Positions 46,601 to 59,031 of a DNA stretch of 64,000 nucleotides are shown here, in pieces; position 1 is the first letter of the stretch, and every line of letters starts with the position of its first letter. The notes beneath the pieces are model-generated. The model searched no databases, was not told where the DNA came from, and saw only the letters and a list, made by a program, of their open reading frames with translations. Made by a program: the position numbers and the translations under genes. Origin of the DNA: Raphanus sativus (taxonomy: Eukaryota; Streptophyta; Magnoliopsida; Brassicales; Brassicaceae); assembly GCF_000801105.2 (NCBI RefSeq), contig NW_026615344.1:1-64000 (forward strand). Direction: 5' to 3'.

Positions 46601-49600
46601 TGACCATAGATCAAGTATATTGAATAACATATCAACAATAACTACTTCTGTGTCAGCATTTATATTTATTCCTTACGTAAAAAATCTTGGAGCTTCCGTT
46701 TTGAAAAATCTACACAATCAGTCAAATATATATTGTAGCTCGTAATTCACGTTTTTACATTATACTGTTGTTGCCAAATTCACGTTTTTATATTACGTAA
46801 AAAGTCAAACCATATACCAATTGAAATTGATTTATATGATAACTTGGTATATATTTTCAGTTGATATATGATTTGGCTTTGGTTTGATATTATAATATCA
46901 TATTTATAATAAGTAATAACAATAAATCTAACTTTTTACCAAAAAACAATAAATCTAACACACGTAATTTTATATATGGAAAAACAAATTCAACACGTAA
47001 ATGATGAATTTGGAAATGGTTTAATATGGAAACTACGTGGAAATGTTATATATGGGAAAACAAAGTCAACACGTAAATGATTGATTGAAAAATTAATCAT
47101 CTTTAATGATTGTAACAATGATTCATGTGTTATAACAAAATTTGGACTGATTTGACAATGGCAAAAAGGTGTAATTATTCTAGTATTGAAAGGGTTTTCT
47201 CAAGATAGGAATGAGAGTGAATGTGAGAATGCCACATAGGAAATGACATTGTGTAAATAACACATCAAGTTAAAATTGTTTTCTTTTAGTGCTTCTAAAA
47301 TAATACATAAGGGATAAGCAAATACTAATAAAAAATTATGATGTAAAAGAGAACACGAAACGTAGATATATAAGTCCAAATTTATTTTCATTTAAAATAA
47401 TAAATATAAGATAAAACGAAACATATGAAATAAAGTAATAAATCCAAGCAAAAAAAATATAAGAAAACATAAGCTGAATAAGAATTTCTACAAAAACTGC
47501 CATGAATAGTGCCATTAGAAAGTTGTCCTAAACGGTTTCGAATCGGCAACGGAATTGAAGACGTCCATGAGGGAGGTGCTATCAAGACTGGTTTATATCA
47601 AGGAGGATTTAAGAGCTAAGAGAATGTGGTGAGGTGATAGGTGATGAGCACTGCTTGTTATATAGTAGAAGAATCTGATTAGGATTTAGGAATAATGAAT
47701 AATCGAATTAATTACTTTCAAATCGGAAAATTAAATAAATGACATAACTTGCGCCCCCATTCTGATCGAAAGTTTCAATAAATTATATTTTACTAATGCC
47801 ATTCGATTGATCACTTTGAAAACAAATCAATCAGCCATAATTTATTATATATTTGCCATATTTAAGGTAATCTAACAATGGTGATAACTCTCTTCAATCT
47901 CATTAATTATCGAATGGTTGAGATTCAAAAAAAAATCTATGTTATTCCTTAACTATACAATGAGATTTCCGTAAGAGGAAAAAAAATATCAATCATCATT
48001 TATTCATAATTATAACTCAAAATTTCCTGATATCATGTTTCCTTTTACATTTATTCTTTACCGTCGATCTCGGATATTCCTAAGATCTTAGTCATGTTCT
48101 AAACTTAAATGTTTGATCATATCATAAAAATTAATTTCTAAACTAATGTATCAAATTTTCATTATTCTTATGTCTATGACATAGAGGTCCGTTGCAGATA
48201 CAAACTTGTTTTGTAATATGAATGTTCGTTATAAGAAAATAATGTATATGTCATAATATGACCATTTATATGTATATATTTGTTTTGTAATATGATTCTC
48301 TTACTAAATAAACATCCTCAATAAACATTATATGTACGAAATAGAATGCATAATGGAAAAATATACAGACATTAGATGATTAAATTGCCAAGCTTTGATA
48401 CACCATCATTTTCCATTTAGTATATCTTTTGAGTTTTTTTTTTTGTTTTTCCAAGTATATCGTTTGAGTTTATAATGATCATGTTAACATAGTTTATAAT
48501 TTAACTATGTTTTATATATTAGCCGATAGATCAATCGTGGACCATTTAGACACTCTTCGACTTTCGATTGGCATGAGCAGATTATCGTTTGAGTTTATAA
48601 TTCTATATGTTTTATTATCGTTTTCACTTATAACGGAGAAGAAGGTACAATGTGCGAGATATACATGAGCTCATATTATTTTTTTTTAGGATATCTATGA
48701 ATAAATGATGCGAGACATATGGTATATATCAGTGTGATATGGTGAATGGCACTTTTTGTAATTCTTCTAGTTAATAAAGGGTTCTTTAATATATGATGTG
48801 AGAAGATTTGTGGAGCTGACACGTAGGAAATGACACACTTGTAAATAATACATGAAGTAAAGGTTAGTTCTTTACAATGCTCCTAAAATAATATATAGAG
48901 GATGTAGATTACTAATCACGCATCAATATCATTCCGCAAAAAAGGTAACAAAATAATACGCCTTCCTATAATTGGAATGAAGGAATCAAATTTTGACATA
49001 ATTAAAAAAACAAAATACATTGACCATGAATTTATGTGTATTGCCGTAATTGATAAAGTTTCAATAAATTATGATCACCAAAAATACTCTGAATATGGAA
49101 GACTGTCCGATTTAATCGTAGAGTAATCAATCAAGGTTTTAATTACGATATATTTAGAATCGTTTGAATAATCAATAATGGCATTTTTTGGGATATGATT
49201 ATGGTTGTATCATAAAAATAAAAAAAATATAAAAATTACGATAAACATAAAATATACAAATAAATATATAAATATATGTTTTCACGAAATGATGGATAAA
49301 ATATAAATAAAGTATAAAATATGACAACTACCACTATTATAAGTATGAGCATTATATTAACAATAAATATATAAATATATATATTCTTGGAACAAAAATA
49401 TATATATGTTCTTTTGTTGGAACAAATTTTTTTTTCTTATGTTAGTATGAACAACGAACCAGAATATGCTTTTATGTTAGTATAACCATAATCTTATGAA
49501 ATATATATTTTATGTTAGTATAATCATAATATCTTAAAAGGGTCAAGACCAAATAACAAATGTTACAACATTATATATATACATCACGTAAAGCACATCA

Positions 49601-51166
49601 TGTATAGCATTGGATATTAATAACATTTATTCCCTATTCAATATAACATATGTCCATTAGAATGGCATGAGAAGTAAATACTCTAGGCAAGTATGAGTTT
49701 TTGAAAAAATGGTGTGAGGTTAAATGTGGAGATGCCACATAGGAAATTGCACAGATGTAATAAACACATGAACAAAAGGTTAATTTGATTAGTGGTCTCC
49801 TCAAATAATAATAAGGGGATTCATACAATGAGACCAACATTAACTAACAACATTTCACTGTACCAAAATAAATACTGAAAAATATAAAAGTGTTAAAAAG
49901 TGATGTAATGGGATATTAATGTTACCCATCTATAAGTTTTTGGCACTATATGTATATTCATTAGAAAAACCCAATCAGTAACCCCACGAGTAAAGCCATT
50001 TAAGATTCCATAAATTTAGCAAACCAAAACAAATGCATTTCATCGACATTTGCAGTTGTATAGACTTTTTCAATGCTGACTATATCTTTAAATAATAATA
50101 GATCTGACTGGGCAGATCTTTGTTTTTATGATATATATATAAATTTTGAAAGGCACAACTTGTACTACTTTGTTTGCTAAAGTAAATAATATATTTCGTC
50201 ACTATATTATGATAACTCAGTCGTCTATGATTAATGTTGAGAGTTTTAAAGATTTTAGTACAGTTTTTACAAAATTGGTTGTCCTTAGTGTATATTTTTT
50301 TTAAGTAAAAGGTCAATGTTTCAATTCTCTGTATAGTAGAACCACTTTTTGTAATTTTTATCACATGTGTTGGATCACTTATATAGTTACATAGATGATG
50401 AATAATTTATATATTAAGAAATTTGAGGATTATATTAAAAGTAAATAAAAACATAAATCAACAATACAAAATATATATATTAGATATTCAATGTTATGTT
50501 AATAAGATATATATTTAAATAACATGAGCCGTTACGGGTAAATAAATAATGTCTTTTACGTACCAGACCCTTCAACAAGGCCTTGCGGACTTTCTTGTCG
50601 GCCCTGTCATGAGAAAAGCCGTCTAGACAAGTCTCCTGGTTGGTAATGGCGGAGCTAAGTAGGGTTTTGAGATCGCCGGCGTGTTCCCGGAGAGACTTCT
50701 TGTTAGGATACAAATGGAGATCTTCCACCGCCTCGTGAAGCTCATCGAGCGTCACATCAATAGTCTCCAAACAGTCATGAAGCGCCGTCTTCTCGCGAGT
50801 AGTTAGTCCTTTCCTATTCTTGATCAGCTTCTTCACCGTGAAGTAGTTGTGTTCCACGGCAGTTGTCGTGAGGTTAAGCGAAGCCTCGATGACATCTTTC
50901 TGCGACGTAAGCTTGACGCCTCCGGAGGTGGATACTGCGGAGATGCATAGCTCAGGGTAACGCGTGGAACTGCAGGCGGATGTTAACACGGCGTGAGAAG
51001 ACGGAGATAGAGTTCGTTTTCCCTTTTCGTTGGTTTTTGAAGCTCCCACGGCGATTCCAACGACGGCGGTTACGAGGAGCAAGGCTACGGCGGCAGATAG
51101 TAAAACAAGTTTCTTATTTCTTCTGAAATTATATTTGGAGAAGAGTTCTTTGATAGATAATGCCAT
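43618..51166 (-). CDS. PME3: Pectinesterase 3, second copy, exons 1-2 only (exon 3 lost at gap)
   Basis: Exon 1 is 51166-50564 and exon 2 45746-45263, the same lengths and splice phases as the left copy; intron 2 runs into the gap, so the exon with QDTLY, DFIFG and LGRPW is missing. Open throughout what is visible. It includes the membrane anchor, PME-inhibitor domain, DRRLL processing site and the GVYREN start of the catalytic domain. It differs from the left copy by about eight residues (for example N/S after RR, S/F in TSACSS, V/E in IDVTLDE, I/M at the exon 2 start, L/P in NFELKAK). It has Ile at the exon 2 start, as I recall for Arabidopsis PME3. Intron 1 carries a 4 kb Helitron. Confidence 0.92.
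45824..49819 (-). mobile_element. Helitron, 4.0 kb, in intron 1 of PME3 copy 2
   Basis: The minus-strand 5' end TCCCCTTATTATTATTTGAG is at 49819 and the 3' end CTAG at 45824-45827, with the hairpin CCCGCGCAGGGCGCGGG just before it (45835-45852). It lies between A and T; the left arm shows the empty site TGAA|TTGCTATTATTGG at 22631/22632. There is no Rep/helicase frame. Two further 5'-end-like modules occur inside (see 47314 and 48902 in the findings). Confidence 0.92.
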
Positions 51167-52011
51167 TGTTTGACACTGATGAGTGAGTGGTGAATGTGCT
51201 AGTGAAGAGTAGGTGTTTATATTGATATCAGACACGATATTTATTAATGGATTTATATCTCGTCTCTATTATTTGAGTGGGGTTATAGAATTATAGTAAA
51301 ATGAAACATGTTATCAAGGCACTTCGTTAACGGAAGATAAGATTATTTTTTTGGTAAAAGAATATAATTTCGTTTATTCGAATTTCAGAGAAGTACTATT
51401 GTCCTGTTTCCCAAATTAAAACAAGTCTAACCTTAACGTTCGCTGTTTTGCTTACAAGTTACTCTCTAGTCTCTACTAGTGATGGACTGTTACCACTTTC
51501 GCCTAGCCTCATTTTTGTTGTTGTTAAACTGCATATAATATATGTTTCAAAAAACTGCATATATTTGATTTTGTGTTCACATCCATCGATTCTTGATACT
51601 TCCTTTTGTTAGTTTTTGATACTGCTTTAGGAGTTGACAAAAAAAACAGCTTTACTGAGTGACGCTGCATATTGATATTGATAGAGCTTATGATGAGAAG
51701 TGGGTAGCTTAACGGATATCCTTTACAAATTTTTGACTGAATAAGTGAATATAACAAGAGTGTAAATAATCCTAAATGAGTTTACATAAATTCCATGTTC
51801 AAAACATAGGATTTGGATAAACAATTACAAATCATTTCATTAAAAGAAATATCCAACCTTTTGCTTTTATTTGACATAGAATATAATTCTATCTAGAATT
51901 TTGTTAAAATCATATGCTAACGAAAACACGACGATATCACATAATTTCGTCTGTATTAGAACCTATCATATGGGCCCGTAAAATATAAACTTGTACCGGG
52001 TCATTGGTGTG

Positions 52012-52464
52012 TCAGCTATGGGCCTTATTGGGCCAAAAATTTCCAACTTCGGAATTTTGGACCGAACCAACTATGTTTCTGCAGATTGGACAAGAAGAGT
52101 GCAACTTAAGCCACGTCTCGATGCAGTTGGCGTGGAACCAGTGATTACATGTCGGCAAAAGCATGGCTTTTTCTCCGTCTTCAAGCTTGGATAGGCAAAC
52201 GACGCATTCGAAGCTGTCTGTAATGTCCCCAGAGTTGAAATCTACAATGGGGATCGCTCCGAGAACGGAGGGTTCGATACCAGGTAGTTCCTTGATAGTG
52301 ATAACGAGATGGTCATCACCGGTAACACTATAATCGTGATGATCGTTGTCCGCTTCATCATCAACACTTTTGATAGCCCAAGATAACACTCGACAGATTC
52401 CATACAAAAGCATGCAATATGCAAAACCTAAAATTATTGATAGGCAATAATCATAGTCGATCAT
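52012..52464 (-). CDS. ATL-type RING-H2 finger protein, second copy, 150 aa
   Basis: Inverted copy of the gene at 16374-16826 with the same membrane segment, GLD-like motif and complete RING-H2 ligand set. Differences are few: ADNDHHDYS for ASNDHRDYS in the linker, K for N in the RING loop (ETWLKLHSSC), and four changes in the last 20 residues. None touches a zinc ligand. The start is chosen by analogy with the left copy; an in-frame upstream ATG lies at 52578. It sits upstream of PME3 copy 2, preserving the local gene order in reverse. Confidence 0.87.
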   Translation of the reverse strand: MIDYDYCLSIILGFAYCMLLYGICRVLSWAIKSVDDEADNDHHDYSVTGDDHLVITIKELPGIEPSVLGAIPIVDFNSGDITDSFECVVCLSKLEDGEKAMLLPTCNHWFHANCIETWLKLHSSCPICRNIVGSVQNSEVGNFWPNKAHS

Positions 52465-53725
52465 CTTCAAATCCACTTCTTTTTTTGTGTGGTAGATAAT
52501 GGATTGAATACAAGTAATGATTCCTTTATATATATAGAAACTGTATTCATTAGTCGATTTATTTGGTTTCAGGAACAATTGGATTTTTACTATTTCTAAT
52601 AGAAAATTTCCTAAACTAAAATAACCAAAAATGTAAAAAGCAAAATATTTCCTTTTTTTTGTTACTGGAGCAAAAATATTTCCTAATTTGAAATTGTTAA
52701 CTAAAAATGACTTGGGTTTTTAACCTAAAGAATCAATCAATCTTTTGCATCAACAAGAATGATTGTTTCATTAATCTGCACTGATATAATCAGTTGCATT
52801 GCTTCGGCTATGAACTTTCTACCTCTCAAACAACAATGATGCTTCAGCAAAGAAGCTCAAGCACTTTTCGCTTTGACTCAATTGGTATCAGATAAATGGT
52901 GGAATCGTTTTGTGTCTCAGAGGACTATGACTCTCCCAATTGCGTGCGGCACAATCTTCATCCATGAATGGCAGTCTGCTCAAAGCTCTAATATTCTTAG
53001 ACCTTAGTAAACATAATTGCAACCTCTATTCGGTAGCACATAATTTGGATTTGATTATATCACTGTTAACTTGAAAACTATTCAAACAAAAAAAGAACAA
53101 AATACAAAGGAAAAGGACTGTCTTCGCTTGGAACTCACAAAAGGGGATGGTTCTTTACTGTTTAGGTTTTTAAGCTTAAGCCAGTAAACGAATCTAAATT
53201 GCCAAAATCAAAATTTTTATTCTTAGATATATTGTTCTCGCATTGGTTACAACCAGAGGGTAAAATTAAACAAGAAGATCTTTGGTCAAATATATAACCA
53301 AAAGAGTTCTTTGGTCAAAATAAAACTAAACCCAAAACTGCCAGAAGATTTGATAGTATGAACTCCTTTTCTCACATAACATCATCCATGGCGTATCATC
53401 TCTCAACATGTTCAAGAAATAGTGAAAACTCCACCAGCTCAATCGGCGGATAAAGTCTCTCTCTTTTTGTTGATGCAAAGGAACCCATGAACAAAAAAAA
53501 ACCAAAAGATTGATCTTTAGGTTAAAAAAACCGAAAATTTGCAAGGTTTTGCACCAATAAAAGAGAGGGAATCAAAAGTTTTGTGGAGAGGGATCACGCC
53601 ATGCAGCCACCAACATCAACAGAGCTTCAAGAAGAAGAGATGGGGAGGAGGGCATACATATACATATATAGTTATATTATATGTAGAGGTTAATATATAT
53701 GAAGGATGGACTCAAAGAACTCTCT
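52465..53725. other. Intergenic, partner of 15013-16373
   Basis: No gene. Contains the templated 40-base replacement at 52715-52755 and the DVL 3' UTR. Confidence 0.5.
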
Positions 53726-53872
53726 CTACTCATCGCCATGGATGTACCAGCAGCAAAGCATGGTGGCGCAACGGCGGAGAATATAGATACGAGCTCGTTG
53801 TTCCTTCACCAAGGAAACACATTTGCTTGTAAAAGCATGACCTTTGTTAAACTTTCTCTTGAATTCTGCCAT
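53726..53872 (-). CDS. DVL19: DVL/ROTUNDIFOLIA-like small polypeptide, second copy, 48 aa
   Basis: Encodes the same 48 residues as 14866-15012, ending in the RTF domain with RRCATMLCCWYIHGDE. The TATA box and CT-rich leader are kept (54034-54043). The protein-level identity contrasts with the PME3 and RING copies, which differ at several residues; this fits the strong constraint on this short family. The frame that reads on the opposite strand (53699-53905) is a shadow. Confidence 0.9.
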   Translation of the reverse strand: MAEFKRKFNKGHAFTSKCVSLVKEQRARIYILRRCATMLCCWYIHGDE

Positions 53873-54033
53873 GGTTTGGTAAATAGGGTTTATATTAGTG
53901 ATTAGAGATTGAGACTTTGTTTTATGGTTGAGAGTTGAGACTTTGGGTGTCCCAAAAAAAGACCTTTTTGTGGGTGATGGAAGGGAGAGAGCAAATGTAA
54001 GAATTGTGATGAAGGAAAAAAAGGATTTGAATA

Positions 54034-54043
54034 GTTTATATAG
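54034..54043 (-). promoter_or_regulatory. TATA box of the second DVL copy
   Basis: Minus strand reads CTATATAAAC, in the same position relative to the ATG as in the left copy. Confidence 0.5.
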
Positions 54044-55380
54044 AAAATAAAAAGAAGAAAGAGGTGTCGTAAATAAAAAGAAAATGAGTTAAGAGGAGAT
54101 GAACGTGGTCTTGATTTTCTTGGTTCATTGACATTGGGATTTGCATGGCTTGCTTTGAATACTCCAAGGAACTATACTTTCATGAAATTATAACTTTGGA
54201 CAAAATCTTTTATTCTGGCATTGTCTATCTATTATATTGTGCGAATAACAGATCTTCTAAATATTTCGTTTATTTTTAAATAACAAACTTTGATAAATAA
54301 AAAGTGAATTAAACTAAGAAAGTTTCGAAAAGATTATTTGATCCTTTCAAACTATATCAGTGATATTTCAGTCATAAACTGTTTTAGTCAATATATTAGC
54401 CACACAATTCATTATCTACCACACATATTTATACAAATATACAATCTGAAGTTGATAAAAAGAAATACAATCTGAAATTCTGCTATTCTTACAATGAATT
54501 TCTTCACATAAAATGATAAAATAACATAAGTTGTCTTTAGATTAAAATAAAACTTAATTTGTGTACCTTTATGTGTAAGGAACGCGGTAAACACAGCTGT
54601 TGGATTTATATTATTTGTTTCCAACCCTTATTTGAAAGAAAATTTGTTTTCAACCCGTAATTGTAATTATTTAACTTAAAAATAGGGTTTAACACAATCT
54701 AATAAAATAAGAAAGAGTAGGAAAGGGAGAAAGGTGGGCATGAAAAGAGGAGAGATGTTGAAAAAGGACAAAACATTGAGATTGAGTTTAGGGGAACATG
54801 TAACCGGGCATCTTATCTTTGTTTTCTCCATTTGAGAAGATTTGTTTGGTTCATTTCTGTTTTCATAATCTCAACATATATGTTTTCAATCAATGTCATT
54901 AAAACTCTCTAAGATCATATGAAATGATCGAATCAAACTGGATCGCGAGTTATATTGCTAAACCATTTAATTTAAATAAAAATACTTTGATTTGATTTCA
55001 ATGACTGTGTTCGATTTGCTACTGATTTGTATCCACTGACTTTGGTATAGTTTTGATGCAAATGATTTGGAGAAATAATATCTTCCCATATAAAAAAATG
55101 ATTCTCGATATTCAATTTTATTTTCATTAGTTTTATGAAATTCGACGTTTTGTTGTAATTTTTTTTGTTAAAAACATATATAATTGAAAATTTTAGATAA
55201 AGACTAATTAAATTTACAATTATAGTTGAATTTTTATTTGGTTTCTAAACTTGAGAAGTACTTTTATTTATTATTTATAGCATAAATAATATTTAAGCAA
55301 AAAGTCTACATAATATTTATTTACATAAATTGTAAACAAGTAACAAAAATTAATATGAACAAATAATATTTTCTACCACA

Positions 55381-55550
55381 GATATGGTAGTCCAGTTGGT
55401 TTAAACACAAGGGTTTGTGCTGTGTGGTTTTGGGTTCTATCTACCATGTAAAAAGTGTTTACGCCAAAAATGGTACTAGCAAAGGATGGCTTCAGGTCTA
55501 GTGGAGGTTAAAACCCAATAATCGAACTTTCCTGATAATTAAAAAAAAAA
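55381..55550 (+). mobile_element. SINE-like element, right arm
   Basis: Orthologous to 13261-13423: starts GATATGGTAGTCCAGTTGG and ends in a 10-A run. Target repeats are unclear (TAATATTT on both sides at most). Confidence 0.5.
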
Positions 55551-55882
55551 CTAATATTTACTAGATCGTGTGTAGGAACAACCATATGCAACTTGGGTTT
55601 GAAAACATTATCAGCTTAACCAGTTGTCATAATTAAATGACGCAAAACAAAAATCTACAGCTGGTAGAACAAGATCATCCCTCTTGATTTCTTCCTCATT
55701 GTTCTAATCAGTTCTTCGTCACTTCATGTATCAATTTCAAGATGACAACAGATTTATATCATAGTATCAGTCTGCATAGTATACATGTGTAAAATATGAA
55801 GACTAATATATATGTTCTTGTGAGTTAAGGATTCTACGCCCAACCAGAATCAGTATAGGGATACTAGCCTACCAGCATCCTA

Positions 55883-56407
55883 GCCGTGCCTTACATGTTA
55901 GCAAAGAGACATTGGCCACAGGCCCCACAAAACATATGAAATTCTTAGGGCCCCTTAATTTTCAGTTTTGGTATTATATTGATATTAGCGAGTGTTTGTG
56001 AAATGTTACAGTTACATTTTTTTTTTGTCTTTTGACTAAATACATGAAAATTTAGAGTTTTAAACTTAAAGATAGTCTAAAATCTATGGATGTATATCTA
56101 CATAGGTAAAAGATCTCATCCAAATAAACTTTTTCCAAAATGATTTTAGATATTTTTCTCTGTGCTTCTCTTTTATCGTTTTGCTATATATCTTCCCTCC
56201 TTTCATGAATATATATTTTTGTTCTTCTATGGTGATATTTTTTGTTCTGTAAATCTTCCTATTCCTTATTTTTTTTTTCTGTTTACAAGCTAATTCATAT
56301 ATTGTTTTTCTGTTTACAAGCTATTTCAAATATTTTTTCTTAAATATATTGAAAGGCCTCTATTTTAAAATTTGCCTTAAGCCCCTTCAGACCTAAGCAC
56401 GGCACTG
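55883..56407. mobile_element. Private 525-bp TIR insertion
   Basis: The ends GCCGTGCCTTAC and, reversed, CAGTGCCGTGCTTAGG form short inverted repeats flanked by TA. The left arm has the unbroken site GTAGATAGGATGCT near 12948. The family is not assigned. Confidence 0.75.
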
Positions 56408-57414
56408 TATCTACGCCCAACCAGAGTCAGTATAAATCGTCCTACGGCAAGGCCCAATATTTAAAACTCCAGTCCACTTTTGAATATAATGGGTCATTGG
56501 GTGTTGGAGCTATATGTATCGAATTATGACTTGGTTTACTACTAATTGTTTACTTTAACGTCTGTTATGATCGTTTACTCAATAGGAAAGTGTTCTCCTA
56601 TTGTTGTTATGGTTCGTTTTACATGCTCCATCTACTTTTGTAATCGGTTTCTAAAAACTACATGATTTCGGTCATGGCCAAATAAATAATATGGTTACCT
56701 TAAGAAAATAAAATTTATTTTTACCAAAAAAAAAAAAAATTATCTGACGAAATATATGTAGATGCATGGTCGCAGACTAATAGAGAATTTCATTTCATAT
56801 ACGTGAAATCATTGTTCAACAAGACTTGGAAGTTCTAGAGTTAACGTCCGGAAGAGTGAGGCTTACGTCAACCTAAGTCCATTCGAGGGTTCATATCATA
56901 GGAAGATTCCAAAATAAACCTTTTTATGTGCATATGAGACGGTGGCGGGAAGCTTGAAGAAGCAAAATGGTCCCATGCGACGCCGTATCGGAGCAGCTAC
57001 CTTTCTCCGCCATAGAATAGAATAAATGTGGTCCGTCCACTAGTCTGTTTCGTTTCTGTGGTTTTCTATAATAACACATCAAATCAAAATGCTTAATATG
57101 GTATGACGTCTTGCTAACCTAAATTGTCCCATCAGGACATTAAATACGTGGTAGATTTCTGTCTTCTAATTTATAAAGAATTATTAACATTAAGAGGCAG
57201 TTTTCATGTTTTTATTACAATATAAAGTAGTTTCAACTACTGAGATAGTTTTTTCTAACTAAAACAAAAAAAAATAGTTAACAAAATAAATTCATGTGAC
57301 CAAAATAGTTTCACACTTTGCAACTTACATTATCTCTCTCCTCTTTATCTAATCATCACCACGTTTTTCTTCTCTCCAACTTGCATTATATTTCTCCTCT
57401 CCTTCTTTTTCTCC

Positions 57415-57800
57415 TTCGTCTTATTTCTCATTCATTCTCTATTTTTTTAGAAAATTCATATTTGATTCTTAAATTTCTTTTTTCAAATTTTTTTTATGAA
57501 ATCGTTTTCTCCATCACTCGATCTATCTTTTGAGATCTGTGAAGCTATAGTTTTGAGATATATGTTAGATGTCCAACATGTTCTAAAGTTGTGTACATTC
57601 ATTAGTGTACATGTGTACAATAAAGATTAATGTGTAAAGTTGTATATAGTTGTGTACATTCGTTAGTGTATATGTGTACATTCGTTAGTGTACATGTGTA
57701 CATTCGTTAGTGTACATGTGTACATTCGTTATTGCTCAAAAACAAAAAATGGTGTTACATGTGAGTGTCTATGAATCGGTGTATAAGTGGACACAATTAT
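57415..57800 (+). repeat. Inner inverted repeat arm A of the MULE, with 22-bp minisatellite
   Basis: Pairs with 58646-59020. Contains four copies of GTGTACATTCGTTAGTGTAC + AT around 57650-57735. Confidence 0.88.
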
Positions 57801-58645
57801 TCAAGTGAATCATTGTACATGATAGTAATATTTGTATGTACACATAAACATCATTTGGTTGTACATCATTTGCTTCTACACATGTGTGCAGGGGTGAGAG
57901 TTTTGTTTGTAAATGATAGTCTTTGTATTGAGAATTGATTTTGATTTGTGTACGTATAATGGGAAGTGATAATAGTAGAGGTGCACAATGTAAATGTTGT
58001 ACACAAATAAGTGTATACATGTGTACTATGTTGCATGTTTATCTATGTGCACAATGTGTCAAATTATATTTGGGTTTGTACACATGTACACCCTGAAAAT
58101 TAAGAGCCGAATTGAAACATATAGAAAGTTCAAAGACCTATTTTTGTAATTATGAAAAATATGGCATGTACAATTAAAAAGTATGAAATCAATTTGAAAT
58201 GGTATATTTGCAAATCAGAAACATATGGGTCAGAAATGAATATATCCAAAATATCTAGGGACCAGATGTGCAATAAAATCAAAATTGGCCATTGTTACTC
58301 ATCGAGCTTTTACAACGAAGGCGGCGAGATGGAGGAGATGAAAACGGCCAGACAGAGGTGACGACGAGAAGCAAGCGACGAAGACGATGAAAAAAAGGAA
58401 GCGACGAAGGCGATGACGAAAAGGAGGCGCTGAAAGAGTGACGAGAAGGATGCGGCAAACACGACGACGAGAAGGAGACAGATGACGAAGCAACAGAGGA
58501 GACATGGCCGTAAAGAAAGGAAGTCGTGACAGATTCAAAGCTGATGACGGCTGAGATTCAAGGTGGCTTAGACATAACAATTTGTGGGTATGGGTTGCAG
58601 AAGAAGAAGCTAGCGGAGTGATGGAAGATGATGTTACAATTTGAG

Positions 58646-59020
58646 GTCCAAATTGTGTCCACTTGTACACCGATGCATAGACACTCACATGTAACACTAT
58701 TTTTTGTTTTTGAGCAATAACGAATGTACACATGTACACTAACGAATGTACACATGTACACTAACGAATGTACACATATACACTAACGAATATACACAAC
58801 TATATACAACTTTACACATTAACCTTTATTGTACACATGTACACTAATGAATGTACACAATTTTAGAACATGTTGGGCATCTAACATATATCTCAAAACT
58901 ATAGCTTCACATATCTCAAAAGATAGATCGAGTGATGGAGAAAACGATTTCATAAAAAAAATTTGAAAAAAGAAATTTAAGAATCAAATATGAATTTTCT
59001 AAAAAAATAGAGAATGAATG
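58646..59020 (-). repeat. Inner inverted repeat arm B of the MULE
   Basis: Reverse-complement partner of 57415-57800, including the mirrored GTACACTAACGAAT repeats at 58725-58795. Confidence 0.88.
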
Positions 59021-59031
59021 AGGATATAAAT

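Larger units (their letters stand above)
54044..57168. other. Intergenic, partner of 12190-14700
   Basis: Shared DNA with a private insertion at 55883-56407. No gene seen. Confidence 0.5.

Noticed and set aside
58299..58739. 146-codon minus-strand frame inside the MULE
   Set aside because: Its Ser/Arg/Leu bias comes from GA-rich repeats (GACGAAG type) and from one inner inverted-repeat arm; no domain seen.
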